A stretch of DNA of 63,490 bases from Clostridium tepidiprofundi DSM 19306 (lineage in GTDB: Bacteria; Bacillota; Clostridia; Clostridiales; Clostridiaceae). The stretch covers positions 1 through 63,490 of the forward strand of contig NZ_LTBA01000014.1 of the NCBI RefSeq assembly GCF_001594005.1. Reading direction: 5' to 3'. The position numbers were made by a program, and so were the translations under genes. Shown piece after piece: positions 52,863-61,908 of this stretch. The first letter of the stretch is position 1, and each line of letters starts with the position of its first letter. Under the pieces are notes generated by a model. That model worked only from the letters and a program-made list of their open reading frames with translations, was not told the origin of the DNA and made no database searches.

Positions 52863-54995
52863 TTGTCTTATAATACTAAAGAAATATTAAAAAAATATTA
52901 TGGATATAAGGAGTTTAGAAAAGGTCAATATAAAATAATATCAAGCATTTTAAATAAAAATGATACTTTTGGTATAATGCCAACAGGTGGTGGAAAATCA
53001 TTATGCTACCAGATTCCAGCACTGATATTTGAAGGTATGACGATTGTTATTTCACCTTTGATTTCTCTTATGAAAGATCAAGTTGATTCATTAAATAATA
53101 TTGGTATTAAAGCCTCATTTATAAACAGTTCATTGAGTGCATTGGAAGTAAAAAAAAGAATTACAGATGCTTTATATGGAAGATATAAGCTTTTGTATAT
53201 TGCTCCTGAGAGATTAGAGTCGAGAGAATTTTGTGAAACGTTGAGAATGATTAATATTTCTTTAATAGCAGTTGATGAAGCGCATTGTGTATCTCAATGG
53301 GGGCATGATTTTAGACCTAGTTATAGAAATATATCTGCTTTTATTGAATCTCTCTCAGAAAGACCAACTGTGGCAGCTTTTACTGCAACGGCAACTGAGG
53401 ATGTAAAGAAAGATGTAGTTCGTCTATTAAAATTGAATAATCCTAATACGTATTTTACTGGATTTGATAGAGAAAACTTGTATTTTTCAGTTGTTAAGGG
53501 GGTTAACAAAAAAGATTTTCTGTTAAATTATTTAGAAAACAATAGAGAAAAAGTTGGTATTATATATGCTGCTACAAGAAAAGAAGTAGACAATACTTAT
53601 GAATTTTTGAAAAGAAAAGGATTTAAGATAGGTAAATATCATGCGGGACTTTCTGAAAAAGAAAGAATAGAAAATCAGGAAGCTTTTATTTATGATGATA
53701 TAAATATCATGATTGCTACAAATGCATTTGGTATGGGAATCGATAAATCAAATGTTAGATTTGTTATACATTATAATATGCCTAAAAATATGGAAAGCTA
53801 CTATCAGGAGGCTGGGCGTGCTGGTAGAGATGGAGAAAAGAGCGAATGTGTATTGTTATTTTCGCCTCAAGATATTTTACTTCAAAAATATTTAATAGAG
53901 CAGACGTTGTTTGAATATGATAGAAAGATTAATGAATATAAGAAACTTCAGCATATGATAGATTATTGTCATACTCAAAAATGTTTGAGAAAATATATAT
54001 TGGAATATTTTGGGGAGAAAGAAATTGACGAAAATTGTAGTAACTGCAGTAATTGCTGTGAAGAAATTGAATTTTCAGACATTACAATAGAGGCTCAGAA
54101 AATTTTTTCATGTATTCTACGTGTAAAGCAATGCTATGGAGCTACTATGATTGCGGAGATTCTTAGGGGTTCTAAAAATAAAAAATTATTAGATTTACAT
54201 TTTGATGAATTATCAACTTACGGTATTATTAAAAATTACACTATTAAAGAAATAAAGGATATAATTAATATGCTAATAGCAGATGGTTTTTTATATATTA
54301 CAGAGGGGCAATATCCTGTGATAAGGATGCAAGAAAAAGCAATAAAAGCACTGAAGAATAGAGAAAAGATTATGATGAGAATACATAAGAAAAAGGTAGC
54401 TACAAAAAGTGACAATTCATTATTTGATAGCTTAAGAAAGTTAAGAAAGGCAATTTCAGAGAGGGAAAAAGTTCCACCGTATATAATTTTTTCTGACAGT
54501 ACACTTAGAGAAATGAGTAAGTACTATCCTACAGATATGAAATCTATGTTAGATATTAAAGGAGTAGGGGAAGTTAAATTTAAAAAATATGGGGATGAAT
54601 TTATTGAGGTTATAAAAAGGTATGTATCTGAGAATGATATTGAATTACCACATACTGATAAAAATATGAATAATGGTATAATAAAAAATCAAGAGAAGAT
54701 TCCTAGTCATGAAGTTACATTCAATTTGTATAGGGAAGGAAAGAGTTTAAAGGAAATTTCTGAGTGCAGAAATTTAAAGATTGTGACAATTCAAGATCAT
54801 TTAATTAGGTGCAGTGTTGAAGGGTTAGACGTAAACTTAGATGATTTTATTCCTAAAAAGTATGAACAATTAATATATGACACTATTAAAAAAATAGGAG
54901 CAGAAAAATTAAAGCCTATAAAAGAGATGCTTCCTGATGAAGTTGAATATATGGCAATTAAGGCTGCAATATGTAAAATGAAAAGAATTGTGTAA
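52863..54995 (+). CDS. recQ: ATP-dependent DNA helicase RecQ
   Basis: 710 residues, starting at TTG 52863 behind GAGGTG. Helicase motifs: Walker A GIMPTGGGKSLCYQ, the DEAH box and aromatic loop VDEAHCVSQWGHDFRPSY, and motif VI QEAGRAGRDG. The RQC zinc site is C-x16-CSNCSNCC (about residues 376-400). An HRDC domain (about 515-590, with KGVGEVKFKKYG) and a C-terminal helix-turn-helix region (about 615-710, EGKSLKEISECRNLKIVTIQ) follow, the long Bacillus/Clostridium form. It unwinds DNA 3' to 5' in recombination and fork repair. The start lies 18 bp after mosaic repeat III. Confidence 0.95.
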   Translation: MSYNTKEILKKYYGYKEFRKGQYKIISSILNKNDTFGIMPTGGGKSLCYQIPALIFEGMTIVISPLISLMKDQVDSLNNIGIKASFINSSLSALEVKKRITDALYGRYKLLYIAPERLESREFCETLRMINISLIAVDEAHCVSQWGHDFRPSYRNISAFIESLSERPTVAAFTATATEDVKKDVVRLLKLNNPNTYFTGFDRENLYFSVVKGVNKKDFLLNYLENNREKVGIIYAATRKEVDNTYEFLKRKGFKIGKYHAGLSEKERIENQEAFIYDDINIMIATNAFGMGIDKSNVRFVIHYNMPKNMESYYQEAGRAGRDGEKSECVLLFSPQDILLQKYLIEQTLFEYDRKINEYKKLQHMIDYCHTQKCLRKYILEYFGEKEIDENCSNCSNCCEEIEFSDITIEAQKIFSCILRVKQCYGATMIAEILRGSKNKKLLDLHFDELSTYGIIKNYTIKEIKDIINMLIADGFLYITEGQYPVIRMQEKAIKALKNREKIMMRIHKKKVATKSDNSLFDSLRKLRKAISEREKVPPYIIFSDSTLREMSKYYPTDMKSMLDIKGVGEVKFKKYGDEFIEVIKRYVSENDIELPHTDKNMNNGIIKNQEKIPSHEVTFNLYREGKSLKEISECRNLKIVTIQDHLIRCSVEGLDVNLDDFIPKKYEQLIYDTIKKIGAEKLKPIKEMLPDEVEYMAIKAAICKMKRIV

Positions 54996-55030
54996 GAGAT
55001 TTTTATACTACTAAATTTTCTATAAAAGAG

Positions 55031-55079
55031 TTGTCGCATTGATGGATATTAAAATCCGTTAATGCGACAATTTTTTTTT
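55031..55079 (+). terminator. Intrinsic terminator of recQ
   Basis: TTGTCGCATT and AATGCGACAA pair perfectly around a 20-nt loop that contains its own GGAT/ATCC pairing; nine T residues follow. Confidence 0.9.
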
Positions 55080-55095
55080 ACAGTATGAAATTACT

Positions 55096-55131
55096 ATAGT
55101 TTTATCAATAGTTTTATCAATAGTTTTATCA
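55096..55131 (+). repeat. Three tandem copies of a 12-bp unit
   Basis: ATAGTTTTATCA is repeated three times without change. It lies between the recQ terminator and a decayed palindromic element; copy number could vary between strains. Confidence 0.85.
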
Positions 55132-55196
55132 ATTTCAAAAACTTACATTTTCATAAGTGGAGGTTTGAATATTTTTACTTCATAAAAACGAGTTTA
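55132..55196 (+). repeat. Palindromic MITE-like element, decayed copy E
   Basis: CTTACATTTTCATAAGTGGAGG-like hairpin remains followed by TTGAATA and AAAAACGAGTT resemble the element family in order. Its right end touches the stop codon of the minus-strand gene at 55194. Confidence 0.45.
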
Positions 55197-56093
55197 TTTT
55201 CTCATAAAGAAATTAAATTTGTCTTTGGTTTTAGTAGCAAAGTCTATATTTCTTATATGAATAGTTTTTTTGTATTCACTAACTTGTCCATCACAAACAT
55301 AGGCGTAATCAGTTTTGCCATCTTCGACCCAGCCCATAAAAATATATGCATGACTAGGGACGCTTTTCATACCAACGAGATTTGTTGTGAAGCATACATC
55401 TCCTTTTTCTAATTTGTGATAATCGTAATATGCTTTCCAACCCTTCGACTTTAGATAGCTAACTAACTGAGAAGTATTGCAAGTGTTTTTTGGGACATCA
55501 AGTCCACTATTTCTCATCAATTCTGATAGAAAAAGTATTGTCATTCCAGTGTTTTTCCCTTGGTTTAAATCAATCGCATTTTTTAAAGAAACAGTTCTAT
55601 TTGTATCGTTTAGCAAATATTTGTATAGCTTTTGATTAAAAGGCGTAGAAACTGAACTGTCTTGTTTTGTAGCATCATTGTGGTTATCTGATTTCGAATC
55701 TGATTTAGTATCAGTATTATTGCTAACAGCTTGTTTATTTGAAGTATCCTCTTCAGATGAATTTTTATCATCTGAAATAATATTACTAGCTACAGTACTG
55801 TTAGCAGTATATTGTGTTGTATTAGATTTAATAAAAAATATTTTTGTTGATAAACCACCTATAATTAGAACTAATGAAGCGAGAATTATCGTAGCGATAA
55901 CATTTGTTCTTCTTTCATTTTTATCTTCCATTTCTTGCATTTCTTTTATGTATTTCTGAACTTCATCTGAGTTTTCAAAATTCTTTTTTGATTTTAATTT
56001 TTTATTTAAATATTCTATGTTATTGAACTTTCCTTTATCTTGATTGTATAATTTTTTTAAGCTTTCATCTTTTTTATTAATATTGTTTCTCAT
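55194..56093 (-). CDS. Membrane-anchored CHAP/NlpC-like protein, possibly inactive
   Basis: 299 residues. Residues 1-63 are charged and cytoplasmic, 64-88 form one helix, 95-150 are a Ser/Asp/Asn-rich linker, and 160-299 an extracellular domain. This domain has NTSQLVSYLKSKGWKAYYD, LEKGDVCFTTN, PSHAYIFMGW and CDGQ, the layout of a CHAP or NlpC/P60-like peptidase with the histidine in PSHAYIF. At the place where the catalytic cysteine is expected the sequence reads NTGMTILFLSELMRNSG, with no cysteine. It may bind rather than cut peptidoglycan. ATG 56091-56093 follows AGGGGTGACG. Confidence 0.6.
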   Translation of the reverse strand: MRNNINKKDESLKKLYNQDKGKFNNIEYLNKKLKSKKNFENSDEVQKYIKEMQEMEDKNERRTNVIATIILASLVLIIGGLSTKIFFIKSNTTQYTANSTVASNIISDDKNSSEEDTSNKQAVSNNTDTKSDSKSDNHNDATKQDSSVSTPFNQKLYKYLLNDTNRTVSLKNAIDLNQGKNTGMTILFLSELMRNSGLDVPKNTCNTSQLVSYLKSKGWKAYYDYHKLEKGDVCFTTNLVGMKSVPSHAYIFMGWVEDGKTDYAYVCDGQVSEYKKTIHIRNIDFATKTKDKFNFFMRK

Positions 56094-56634
56094 TACGTCA
56101 CCCCTTTACAGTTCTTATAATTAAAGTCTAAATCAAATCGATGTTAATTTCAATATGTTTTTATTATAATATATTTATTTAAAGTAATATTGAAATAAAT
56201 AAGTAATATTATATACTAATAGACAAATTATTAGAACATTATTTAGGAAAAACATGCTAATTGTATAAATATTAAGCAGGAAATTATATGTCAATGTAGA
56301 ATTACAATAATAAGAAATTTCTAAAAATTATAATTATATTGAATTTTCGCAAATAATATTATGATGATTAAATAAATGTGCTAAATTATAATAAAAAGAA
56401 ATCAAATATAATTATTTTGTTTATCGATTTTACAAGAAGCCCATTTCTATAAGTGGGAAATTGAAGCTTTTGCTTTAGCAAAACGAGTTCACTTTGAAGA
56501 AAGCAGTTAAAGGAATTGGGAGTGATTATACTATTAAAATTAACTATATATGCTAACTATCGTAAATGAAAGGAGGTGAAACTGAAAAATATTTTCATCA
56601 TAAGAACTTAGAATTATTTTAAAGGGGGATTATT
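56094..56634. other. Gene-free stretch upstream of the OPT transporter
   Basis: 540 bases containing palindromic element D (56421-56492) and, near 56570, a strong ribosome site AAAGGAGGTG with no ATG at the right distance. A CTG there would give a nine-codon frame (LKNIFIIRT) that ends before the OPT ribosome site. No other feature is recognised. Confidence 0.5.
56421..56492 (+). repeat. Palindromic MITE-like element, copy D
   Basis: ATCGATTTTACAAGAAGCC, CCCATTTCTATAAGTGGG, TTGAAGC, TTTTGCTTTAGCAAAA and CGAGTTCAC match copies A-C in order. Confidence 0.8.
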
Positions 56635-58539
56635 ATGGCTGAAAAGAGAAATGCAGGTCAGGAATATGTTCCATATGTTCCGGCAAACAAGATTATGCCT
56701 GAGTTTACGGTAACATCAATTATTTTAGGTATTTTAATGGCAATCGTTTTTGGTGCTGCTAATGCTTATTTAGGATTAAAAGTAGGTATGACTATTAGTG
56801 CTTCTATACCAGCAGCAGTTATTTCAATGGGAATCATTAGAGGTATTATGAGAAAAGAATCAATACTTGAAAATAATATAGTTCAAACTATTGGTTCTGC
56901 TGGTGAATCATTGGCAGCAGGTGCGATTTTTACACTACCAGCTTTGTTTATATGGGCCGAACAGGGGTTGTTACAGGTTGATTTAGTTCGTATTATAGTT
57001 ATATCTCTTTGTGGTGGTATTCTAGGAGTTCTTTTTATGGTACCTTTGAGAAAAGCTTTAATAGTTAATGAACATGGTGTTCTTCCTTATCCAGAAGGTA
57101 CTGCTTGTGCAGAAGTACTTTTAGCTGGAGAAAAAGGTGGTTCAAGTGCAGCTACAGTTTTTGTAGGAATGGGAATAGGTGCTGCATATAAATTTATTGC
57201 AGATGGATTAAAATTATTCCCATCTGAGATTGAATGGTCAATAAAGGGTTACAAAGGTGCTACAATAGGTGCAGATGTTTTGCCTGCATTGCTTGGTGTA
57301 GGATTTATCATAGGACCAAGAATTTCAGCATACATGCTTAGTGGTGCTGTTGTTGGTTGGTTAGCAATTATACCATTAATAACCAAAATAGGAAGTTATG
57401 GAAATATAATTATGTATCCAGCATCTATACCAATAAGCAAAATGGGAGCAGGAGATATTTGGAATTATTATATAAGATATATTGGTGCTGGAGCGGTTGC
57501 ATTTGGTGGTATTATTAGTTTGATTAAATCTTTACCATTAATAGTAAAAACATTTAAAGAAGCTATGGGAGATTATAAAAAAGGTGTTGGTGGAGATGCA
57601 TCGGTAAGAACAGACAGAGATATGCCAATGAAATTAGTTCTTTTCGGTACTATTATAATTATTATACTTATGATGGCTTTACCTTGGGTGCCAGTGGGAA
57701 TAGGCGGAGCTATACTAATAGCAATATTTGGGTTCTTCTTTGCAACTGTGTCTTCAAGATTGGTTGGATTGGTAGGAAGTTCATCAAATCCAGTTTCAGG
57801 TATGACTATAGCTACTCTACTTATTACAGCAATACTATTTAAAGCAACTGGACATTCTGGTGTAGAAGGTATGGTAGGAGTGCTTACAGTTGGCGCAATA
57901 ATTTGTATAGTTGCTGCAATCGCTGGTGATACATCACAAGACTTAAAGACAGGATTTTTAGTTGGTGCTACACCTGCTAAACAGCAGTATGGAGAACTTA
58001 TAGGGGTAGTAGTTTCGGCATTGGTAATTGGTTTAATATTAATATTATTAAATGAAGCATGGGGATTTGGTTCAAAGGAATTAGCTGCTCCTCAAGCTAC
58101 ACTTATGAGACTTGTTATTGAAGGTGTTATGAGGGGTAACTTACCTTGGGCACTTGTATTTACAGGTGTTGGAATTGGTGTTGCAGTTGAATTATTGGGT
58201 ATTCCTGTATTGCCATTTGCAGTTGGATTGTATTTACCAATTCATTTAAGTACACCTATTATGGTTGGTGGTGCATTAAAAGGAATACTTGATACAAGCA
58301 AAAAATATAAAGAAGATGAAAGAAAAGAAAAGGTTGAAGGTGGAATACTTTACTCATCAGGTCTTATTGCGGGTGAAGGTTTGATGGGAATAATTTTAGC
58401 AATATTTGCTGTTTTCCAAGTAAATATTGGTATTGGAGAAGAAGTATTAGGTCAAACTGGAGCTGTAGTATTCTTTGTACTGCTTGTATTAACATTGATG
58501 AAGTTCTCGTTTTGGAGAAAAAAAGATAAAAAAGCTTAA
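56635..58539 (+). CDS. OPT-family oligopeptide transporter
   Basis: 634 residues with about fourteen helices. VFGAANAYLGLKVGMTISASIPAAV is the N-terminal OPT signature, and LPYPEGTACAEVLLAGEKGG (the YPEGTACAEV box) and IAGDTSQDLKTGFLVGATP are equally characteristic. The family imports small peptides with protons, or metal complexes in the YSL branch; the bacterial branch is usually called a peptide transporter. ATG 56635 follows AAAGGGGG. A terminator at 58551-58577 follows, and then a PqqD-like gene and a small membrane gene, which may be functionally linked. Confidence 0.93.
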   Translation: MAEKRNAGQEYVPYVPANKIMPEFTVTSIILGILMAIVFGAANAYLGLKVGMTISASIPAAVISMGIIRGIMRKESILENNIVQTIGSAGESLAAGAIFTLPALFIWAEQGLLQVDLVRIIVISLCGGILGVLFMVPLRKALIVNEHGVLPYPEGTACAEVLLAGEKGGSSAATVFVGMGIGAAYKFIADGLKLFPSEIEWSIKGYKGATIGADVLPALLGVGFIIGPRISAYMLSGAVVGWLAIIPLITKIGSYGNIIMYPASIPISKMGAGDIWNYYIRYIGAGAVAFGGIISLIKSLPLIVKTFKEAMGDYKKGVGGDASVRTDRDMPMKLVLFGTIIIIILMMALPWVPVGIGGAILIAIFGFFFATVSSRLVGLVGSSSNPVSGMTIATLLITAILFKATGHSGVEGMVGVLTVGAIICIVAAIAGDTSQDLKTGFLVGATPAKQQYGELIGVVVSALVIGLILILLNEAWGFGSKELAAPQATLMRLVIEGVMRGNLPWALVFTGVGIGVAVELLGIPVLPFAVGLYLPIHLSTPIMVGGALKGILDTSKKYKEDERKEKVEGGILYSSGLIAGEGLMGIILAIFAVFQVNIGIGEEVLGQTGAVVFFVLLVLTLMKFSFWRKKDKKA

Positions 58540-58550
58540 AATAAAAGACG

Positions 58551-58577
58551 AAAGGGAATAATTGTTATTCCCTTTTG
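58551..58577 (+). terminator. Intrinsic terminator of the OPT gene
   Basis: AAAGGGAATAA-TTG-TTATTCCCTTTT hairpin followed by GTC. Confidence 0.85.
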
Positions 58578-58665
58578 TCAATGTTTTAGGTATTTAAAAC
58601 TAACAAGTCAATGATACCTTACTTGAAACAAAATTTAAAACTCTAAATCAGGAGGAGAGATTTTT

Positions 58666-59019
58666 ATGAGCATAAATAAAAAAAATGACAAGAATTTTCT
58701 TGAATTTGTTCCAGTTAAATCAGAAAAAATAGAGTGGCAATTGAATGATAAAGGACTAGTTCAGTTGATAGTTTGGAGAAATGGTTTATTTGACAAAATT
58801 GTGAGGAAGTTATTCAATACTCCTGAAAAATCGATTATTGATTTAGATGAACAGGGGAGCAATGTATGGAAGAATATTGATGGAGAAAAAAATATTCATG
58901 AATTATCCCAACTTCAGAAAGAAAAGTTTGGTACAAAGGCAGAACCGGTTTATAACAGGATTGTAACCTACATTAATATATTAAATAACAATTCTTTTAT
59001 TACTTTAAAGAAGAAATAG
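58666..59019 (+). CDS. PqqD-family (peptide-recognition, RRE-like) protein
   Basis: 117 residues. The middle region LDEQGSNVWKNIDGEKNIHE and later LQKEKFGTKAEPVYNRIVTYINIL follow the PqqD pattern (LD..G..VW..idG..t..el...l), a small winged-helix fold that binds leader peptides in RiPP pathways. The N-terminal 55 residues form an extension with IVWRNGLFDKIVRKLF. No radical-SAM or other peptide-modifying enzyme is nearby; the neighbours are an OPT transporter upstream and a small membrane protein 10 bp downstream. ATG 58666 follows AGGAGGAG. Its role here is unclear and may be peptide binding linked to transport. Confidence 0.8.
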   Translation: MSINKKNDKNFLEFVPVKSEKIEWQLNDKGLVQLIVWRNGLFDKIVRKLFNTPEKSIIDLDEQGSNVWKNIDGEKNIHELSQLQKEKFGTKAEPVYNRIVTYINILNNNSFITLKKK

Positions 59020-59029
59020 GGTGATTTTT

Positions 59030-59380
59030 ATGAAAATAGTAAAAACTATAATTGAAATATTATGTTTTGCATTGGTTATAATGTTTCTTTATGCATGGGG
59101 TTATGTAAAAGAGCAAAGAAAATCACAAGAATTATTAAGGGAAATAAATAAAAAGGCTGAGAAAAAAATTATGAAGGCATTGAAGAAGAATGGTGGAATG
59201 ACAAGGAAAGAAATAGAAGGTGAACTCATGAATATAAAAGTTTCTCTGTTTTTAAGTAAGAATAAAGCAGTTATAAAAGAACCCAAAATGATTTCTAAAC
59301 AAATACTAGATAAAATGCTCAAAGAGGGTAAAATAAATATTGATAGTAGCAAAATGCCTAAGAGATATGTTCTCAAGTAA
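59030..59380 (+). CDS. Small membrane-anchored protein, unknown function
   Basis: 116 residues from ATG 59030, with AGGGTGA upstream; a GTG at 59021 overlaps that site. One helix (about 5-25) is followed by a basic helical domain, KKNGGMTRKEIEGELMNI and KMISKQILDKMLKEGKI, which has a winged-helix-like order but is not a named family to me. It lies 10 bp after the PqqD-like gene and is surely in its operon. A membrane-tethered partner of that protein is plausible. Confidence 0.6.
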   Translation: MKIVKTIIEILCFALVIMFLYAWGYVKEQRKSQELLREINKKAEKKIMKALKKNGGMTRKEIEGELMNIKVSLFLSKNKAVIKEPKMISKQILDKMLKEGKINIDSSKMPKRYVLK

Positions 59381-59595
59381 ATTAGGCACATCCAAAGAAA
59401 TAATAAGCCAGTATATTAGTTTATTTGACTTGTTATTTATTTTCATATGCCTTAGTGAAATTGAAAATAATATTTTGTGTTTACATATAATCTAATATGT
59501 TTTTATGTGAGTTATATACAAAATAATTTTACATTTTTGAGTTCGATAATTATAATAATATACATGTTGATAAAATGTAAGAGGAGATGATAAAC

Positions 59596-59970
59596 TTGAA
59601 GGCTTCAGAAATGTTAGATTACAAAAATTGGGCTGTTGTTGGAAGTGTTACTAATAATATGAAGTATGCATATAAGATATTATTTGCACTTAAAAATTCA
59701 GGATATACGGTTAAAGGAGTTAATCCAAGAGCAAAAGAAGATGAAATATGCAAAAGTCTCAGTGAAGTAGATTACAAAATTGATGTACTTGATTTATGCA
59801 TTAATCCAAAAGTAGGAATTGAAATTGTTAAAGAAGCAAAAGAATTAGGTATTGATAAGATACTCATTCAACCAGGAGCTGAGAGTGAAGAAATTTTAAA
59901 TTACTGTAAAGAAAATAATATTACAGCAGTTCAAGGATGTGCATTGGTAGAATTAAGTAATCGTAAATAA
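59596..59970 (+). CDS. CoA-binding-domain protein (YccU-like)
   Basis: 124 residues from TTG 59596, preferred because GAGGAG ends nine bases before it; ATG 59587 would overlap that site. The single Rossmann domain has NWAVVGSVTNNMKYAY at the nucleotide loop, KGVNPRAKE, DVLDLCINP and WLQPGAES-like ILIQPGAESEE, then ITAVQGCALVEL, which is the CoA_binding_2 family of about 120-140 residues. These proteins bind CoA or related nucleotides; their physiological role is mostly unknown. It is a single gene followed by a terminator. Confidence 0.85.
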   Translation: MKASEMLDYKNWAVVGSVTNNMKYAYKILFALKNSGYTVKGVNPRAKEDEICKSLSEVDYKIDVLDLCINPKVGIEIVKEAKELGIDKILIQPGAESEEILNYCKENNITAVQGCALVELSNRK

Positions 59971-60035
59971 ATTATAGTTTTTAGTTTTAGTGACTGATTA
60001 TGCAAATAAGCAAGTAAAAATTGTGGTTGTTAAGT

Positions 60036-60076
60036 AAAAGACTTTAAGTGAAAGTATGTATCACTCAAAGTCTTTT
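60036..60076 (+). terminator. Intrinsic terminator
   Basis: AAAAGACTTTAAGTGA pairs with TCACTCAAAGTCTTTT (one bulge) around a 9-nt loop. Confidence 0.8.
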
Positions 60077-60184
60077 ATTAATTCTATTAAAATATTCGAT
60101 ATTTAATGCTGATTTTAATAAAAATAGATACCCGAAATGGTATAATATATTAGAATGCATGTAAAACTTGGAGGTAACAACAGT

Positions 60185-60460
60185 ATGAGCATTAGAATCG
60201 TTGGTATATTTTTTATTATATTTGGACTCATTGAAATGGTAATTGGGAATTTGATTTTAAAATTTGACATATTCAAAAATTTTATGAACGATATGAATGA
60301 AAACTTTAAAGACAATATTGGGCAGGTTACAATGATAGAAGGAATGTGTGATGTTGCTGTTGGTTCATTTGGAATAATTACCAATTCATTTGGAGTTATG
60401 TTAATTATGATTTTCGTTTTGATTATAGTTGTACTACACTACAGTAAAAAGTTGTACTGA
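60185..60460 (+). CDS. Small membrane protein, unknown function
   Basis: 91 residues from ATG 60185, with GGAGGT upstream; the frame open from 60155 lacks a site. Helices are at about 4-24 and 60-85, with a charged loop MNDMNENFKDNIGQ between them. It lies about 58 bp before rarA and may be co-transcribed. The family is not recognised. Confidence 0.55.
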   Translation: MSIRIVGIFFIIFGLIEMVIGNLILKFDIFKNFMNDMNENFKDNIGQVTMIEGMCDVAVGSFGIITNSFGVMLIMIFVLIIVVLHYSKKLY

Positions 60461-60518
60461 ATTTAATCAAATGAGAAATGCAATTTTGCTGTAATAAATA
60501 TTAAATAGGGTGATAAAA

Positions 60519-61859
60519 ATGGATTTGTTCGATATTCAAGCAGAGAAAAAACTTAAGAATGAAGCCCCACTTGCAGAAAGATTAAAACCAAAAGTGTTAG
60601 AAGAATTTTTTGGGCAAGAACACATATTAGGTGAGGGTAAGTTGCTTAGAAGGGCTATTAAGGCTGATAGAATAACTTCTTTGATATTCTATGGCCCTTC
60701 TGGTACAGGTAAAACAAGTTTGGCAAAGATTATTGCAAACACTACGAAATCAAACTTTATTCAGTTGAATGCGGTTACGTCTGGATTAAAAGATTTGAGA
60801 GGAGTAGTTGAAGAAGCTAAAAATTTATTGGGTATGTACAATAGAAAAACTATTCTTTTTTTAGATGAAATACATAGATTTAATAAATCACAGCAGGATG
60901 CTTTATTGCCCCATGTTGAAAAGGGAATAATAACGTTGATAGGTGCAACAACAGAGAATCCATATTTTGAAGTTAACAATGCTTTGATTTCACGTTCTAT
61001 GCTTTTTAAACTTGAACCATTGAGTAAAGAAGCAATTAAAAAAATAATATATAGGGCTTTAAATGATAAAGAATATGGATTTGGCATACTTAATATAAAT
61101 TTAGAAGATACGGCATTAGAGTTTTTGTGTGAAACCTGTGGCGGAGATGCTAGAGCAGCACTGAATGCTTTAGAATTAGCTGTTCTTACAACAGATAAGG
61201 ATGAAGATGGCAAAATAAATATTGGAATAGACATAATGCAGGAATGTTTGCAGAAAAAGAGAATTAATTACGATAAAAATAGTGATTTCCATTATGACAT
61301 TATGTCAGCATTTATAAAAAGTATGAGAGGTTCTGATCCAGATGCAACACTTCATTATTTAGCAAGAATGTTATATGGAGGAGAGGATCCGGTTTATATT
61401 GCAAGAAGGATAGTTATTTGTGCATCGGAAGATGTGGGAAATGCTGATCCAATAGCATTAGTACTAGCTAATAATGCAGCACAGGCTGTTCACGTTGTTG
61501 GTATGCCAGAAGCAAGGATAATACTTGCACAGGCAGCAGTATATGTAGCATCAGCTCCCAAAAGTAACTCTACTTATTTAGGCATAAATAAAGCAATAGA
61601 TGATATAGCAAAAAAAGATATTGGTCAAGTTCCACTGCATTTGAGGGATAAAAGTTATGCAGGAGCTAAAAAAATGGGGCATGGAGTTGATTATTTATAT
61701 CCGCATGATTATACAGGTCATTTTATAAAGCAGCAATATATGCCTGATGAATTGATAGGAATTAAGTATTATAATCCAACAGAAATGGGTTATGAGAAAA
61801 AAATTAAGGATAGGCTTGAGAGAATACATGTATTAAATAAGCCATATATGAAAAAATAA
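60519..61859 (+). CDS. rarA: Replication-associated recombination protein A (MgsA/RarA AAA+ ATPase)
   Basis: 446 residues from ATG 60519, with AGGGTGA upstream. The AAA+ core has the N-terminal box PLAERLKPKVLEEFFGQEHI, Walker A YGPSGTGKTS, Walker B LFLDEIHRFNKSQQD and sensor GATTENPYFEVNNALISR. The tetramerisation domain includes GSDPDATLHYLARMLYGGEDP and RRIVICASEDVGNADP, which are diagnostic of the MgsA/WRNIP1/RarA family. The protein acts at stalled replication forks and in the cytoplasm. It is followed by a 36-residue gene and a terminator at 62045-62116. Confidence 0.95.
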   Translation: MDLFDIQAEKKLKNEAPLAERLKPKVLEEFFGQEHILGEGKLLRRAIKADRITSLIFYGPSGTGKTSLAKIIANTTKSNFIQLNAVTSGLKDLRGVVEEAKNLLGMYNRKTILFLDEIHRFNKSQQDALLPHVEKGIITLIGATTENPYFEVNNALISRSMLFKLEPLSKEAIKKIIYRALNDKEYGFGILNINLEDTALEFLCETCGGDARAALNALELAVLTTDKDEDGKINIGIDIMQECLQKKRINYDKNSDFHYDIMSAFIKSMRGSDPDATLHYLARMLYGGEDPVYIARRIVICASEDVGNADPIALVLANNAAQAVHVVGMPEARIILAQAAVYVASAPKSNSTYLGINKAIDDIAKKDIGQVPLHLRDKSYAGAKKMGHGVDYLYPHDYTGHFIKQQYMPDELIGIKYYNPTEMGYEKKIKDRLERIHVLNKPYMKK

Positions 61860-61908
61860 ATATGTATATAAAATATGAACTTTAACAGAAAGGATAGGTG
61901 CAAAGTAT

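Noticed and set aside
58666-59019. PQQ or RiPP biosynthesis gene cluster
   Set aside because: Only the PqqD-like protein is present, and no precursor peptide or maturase could be identified nearby.
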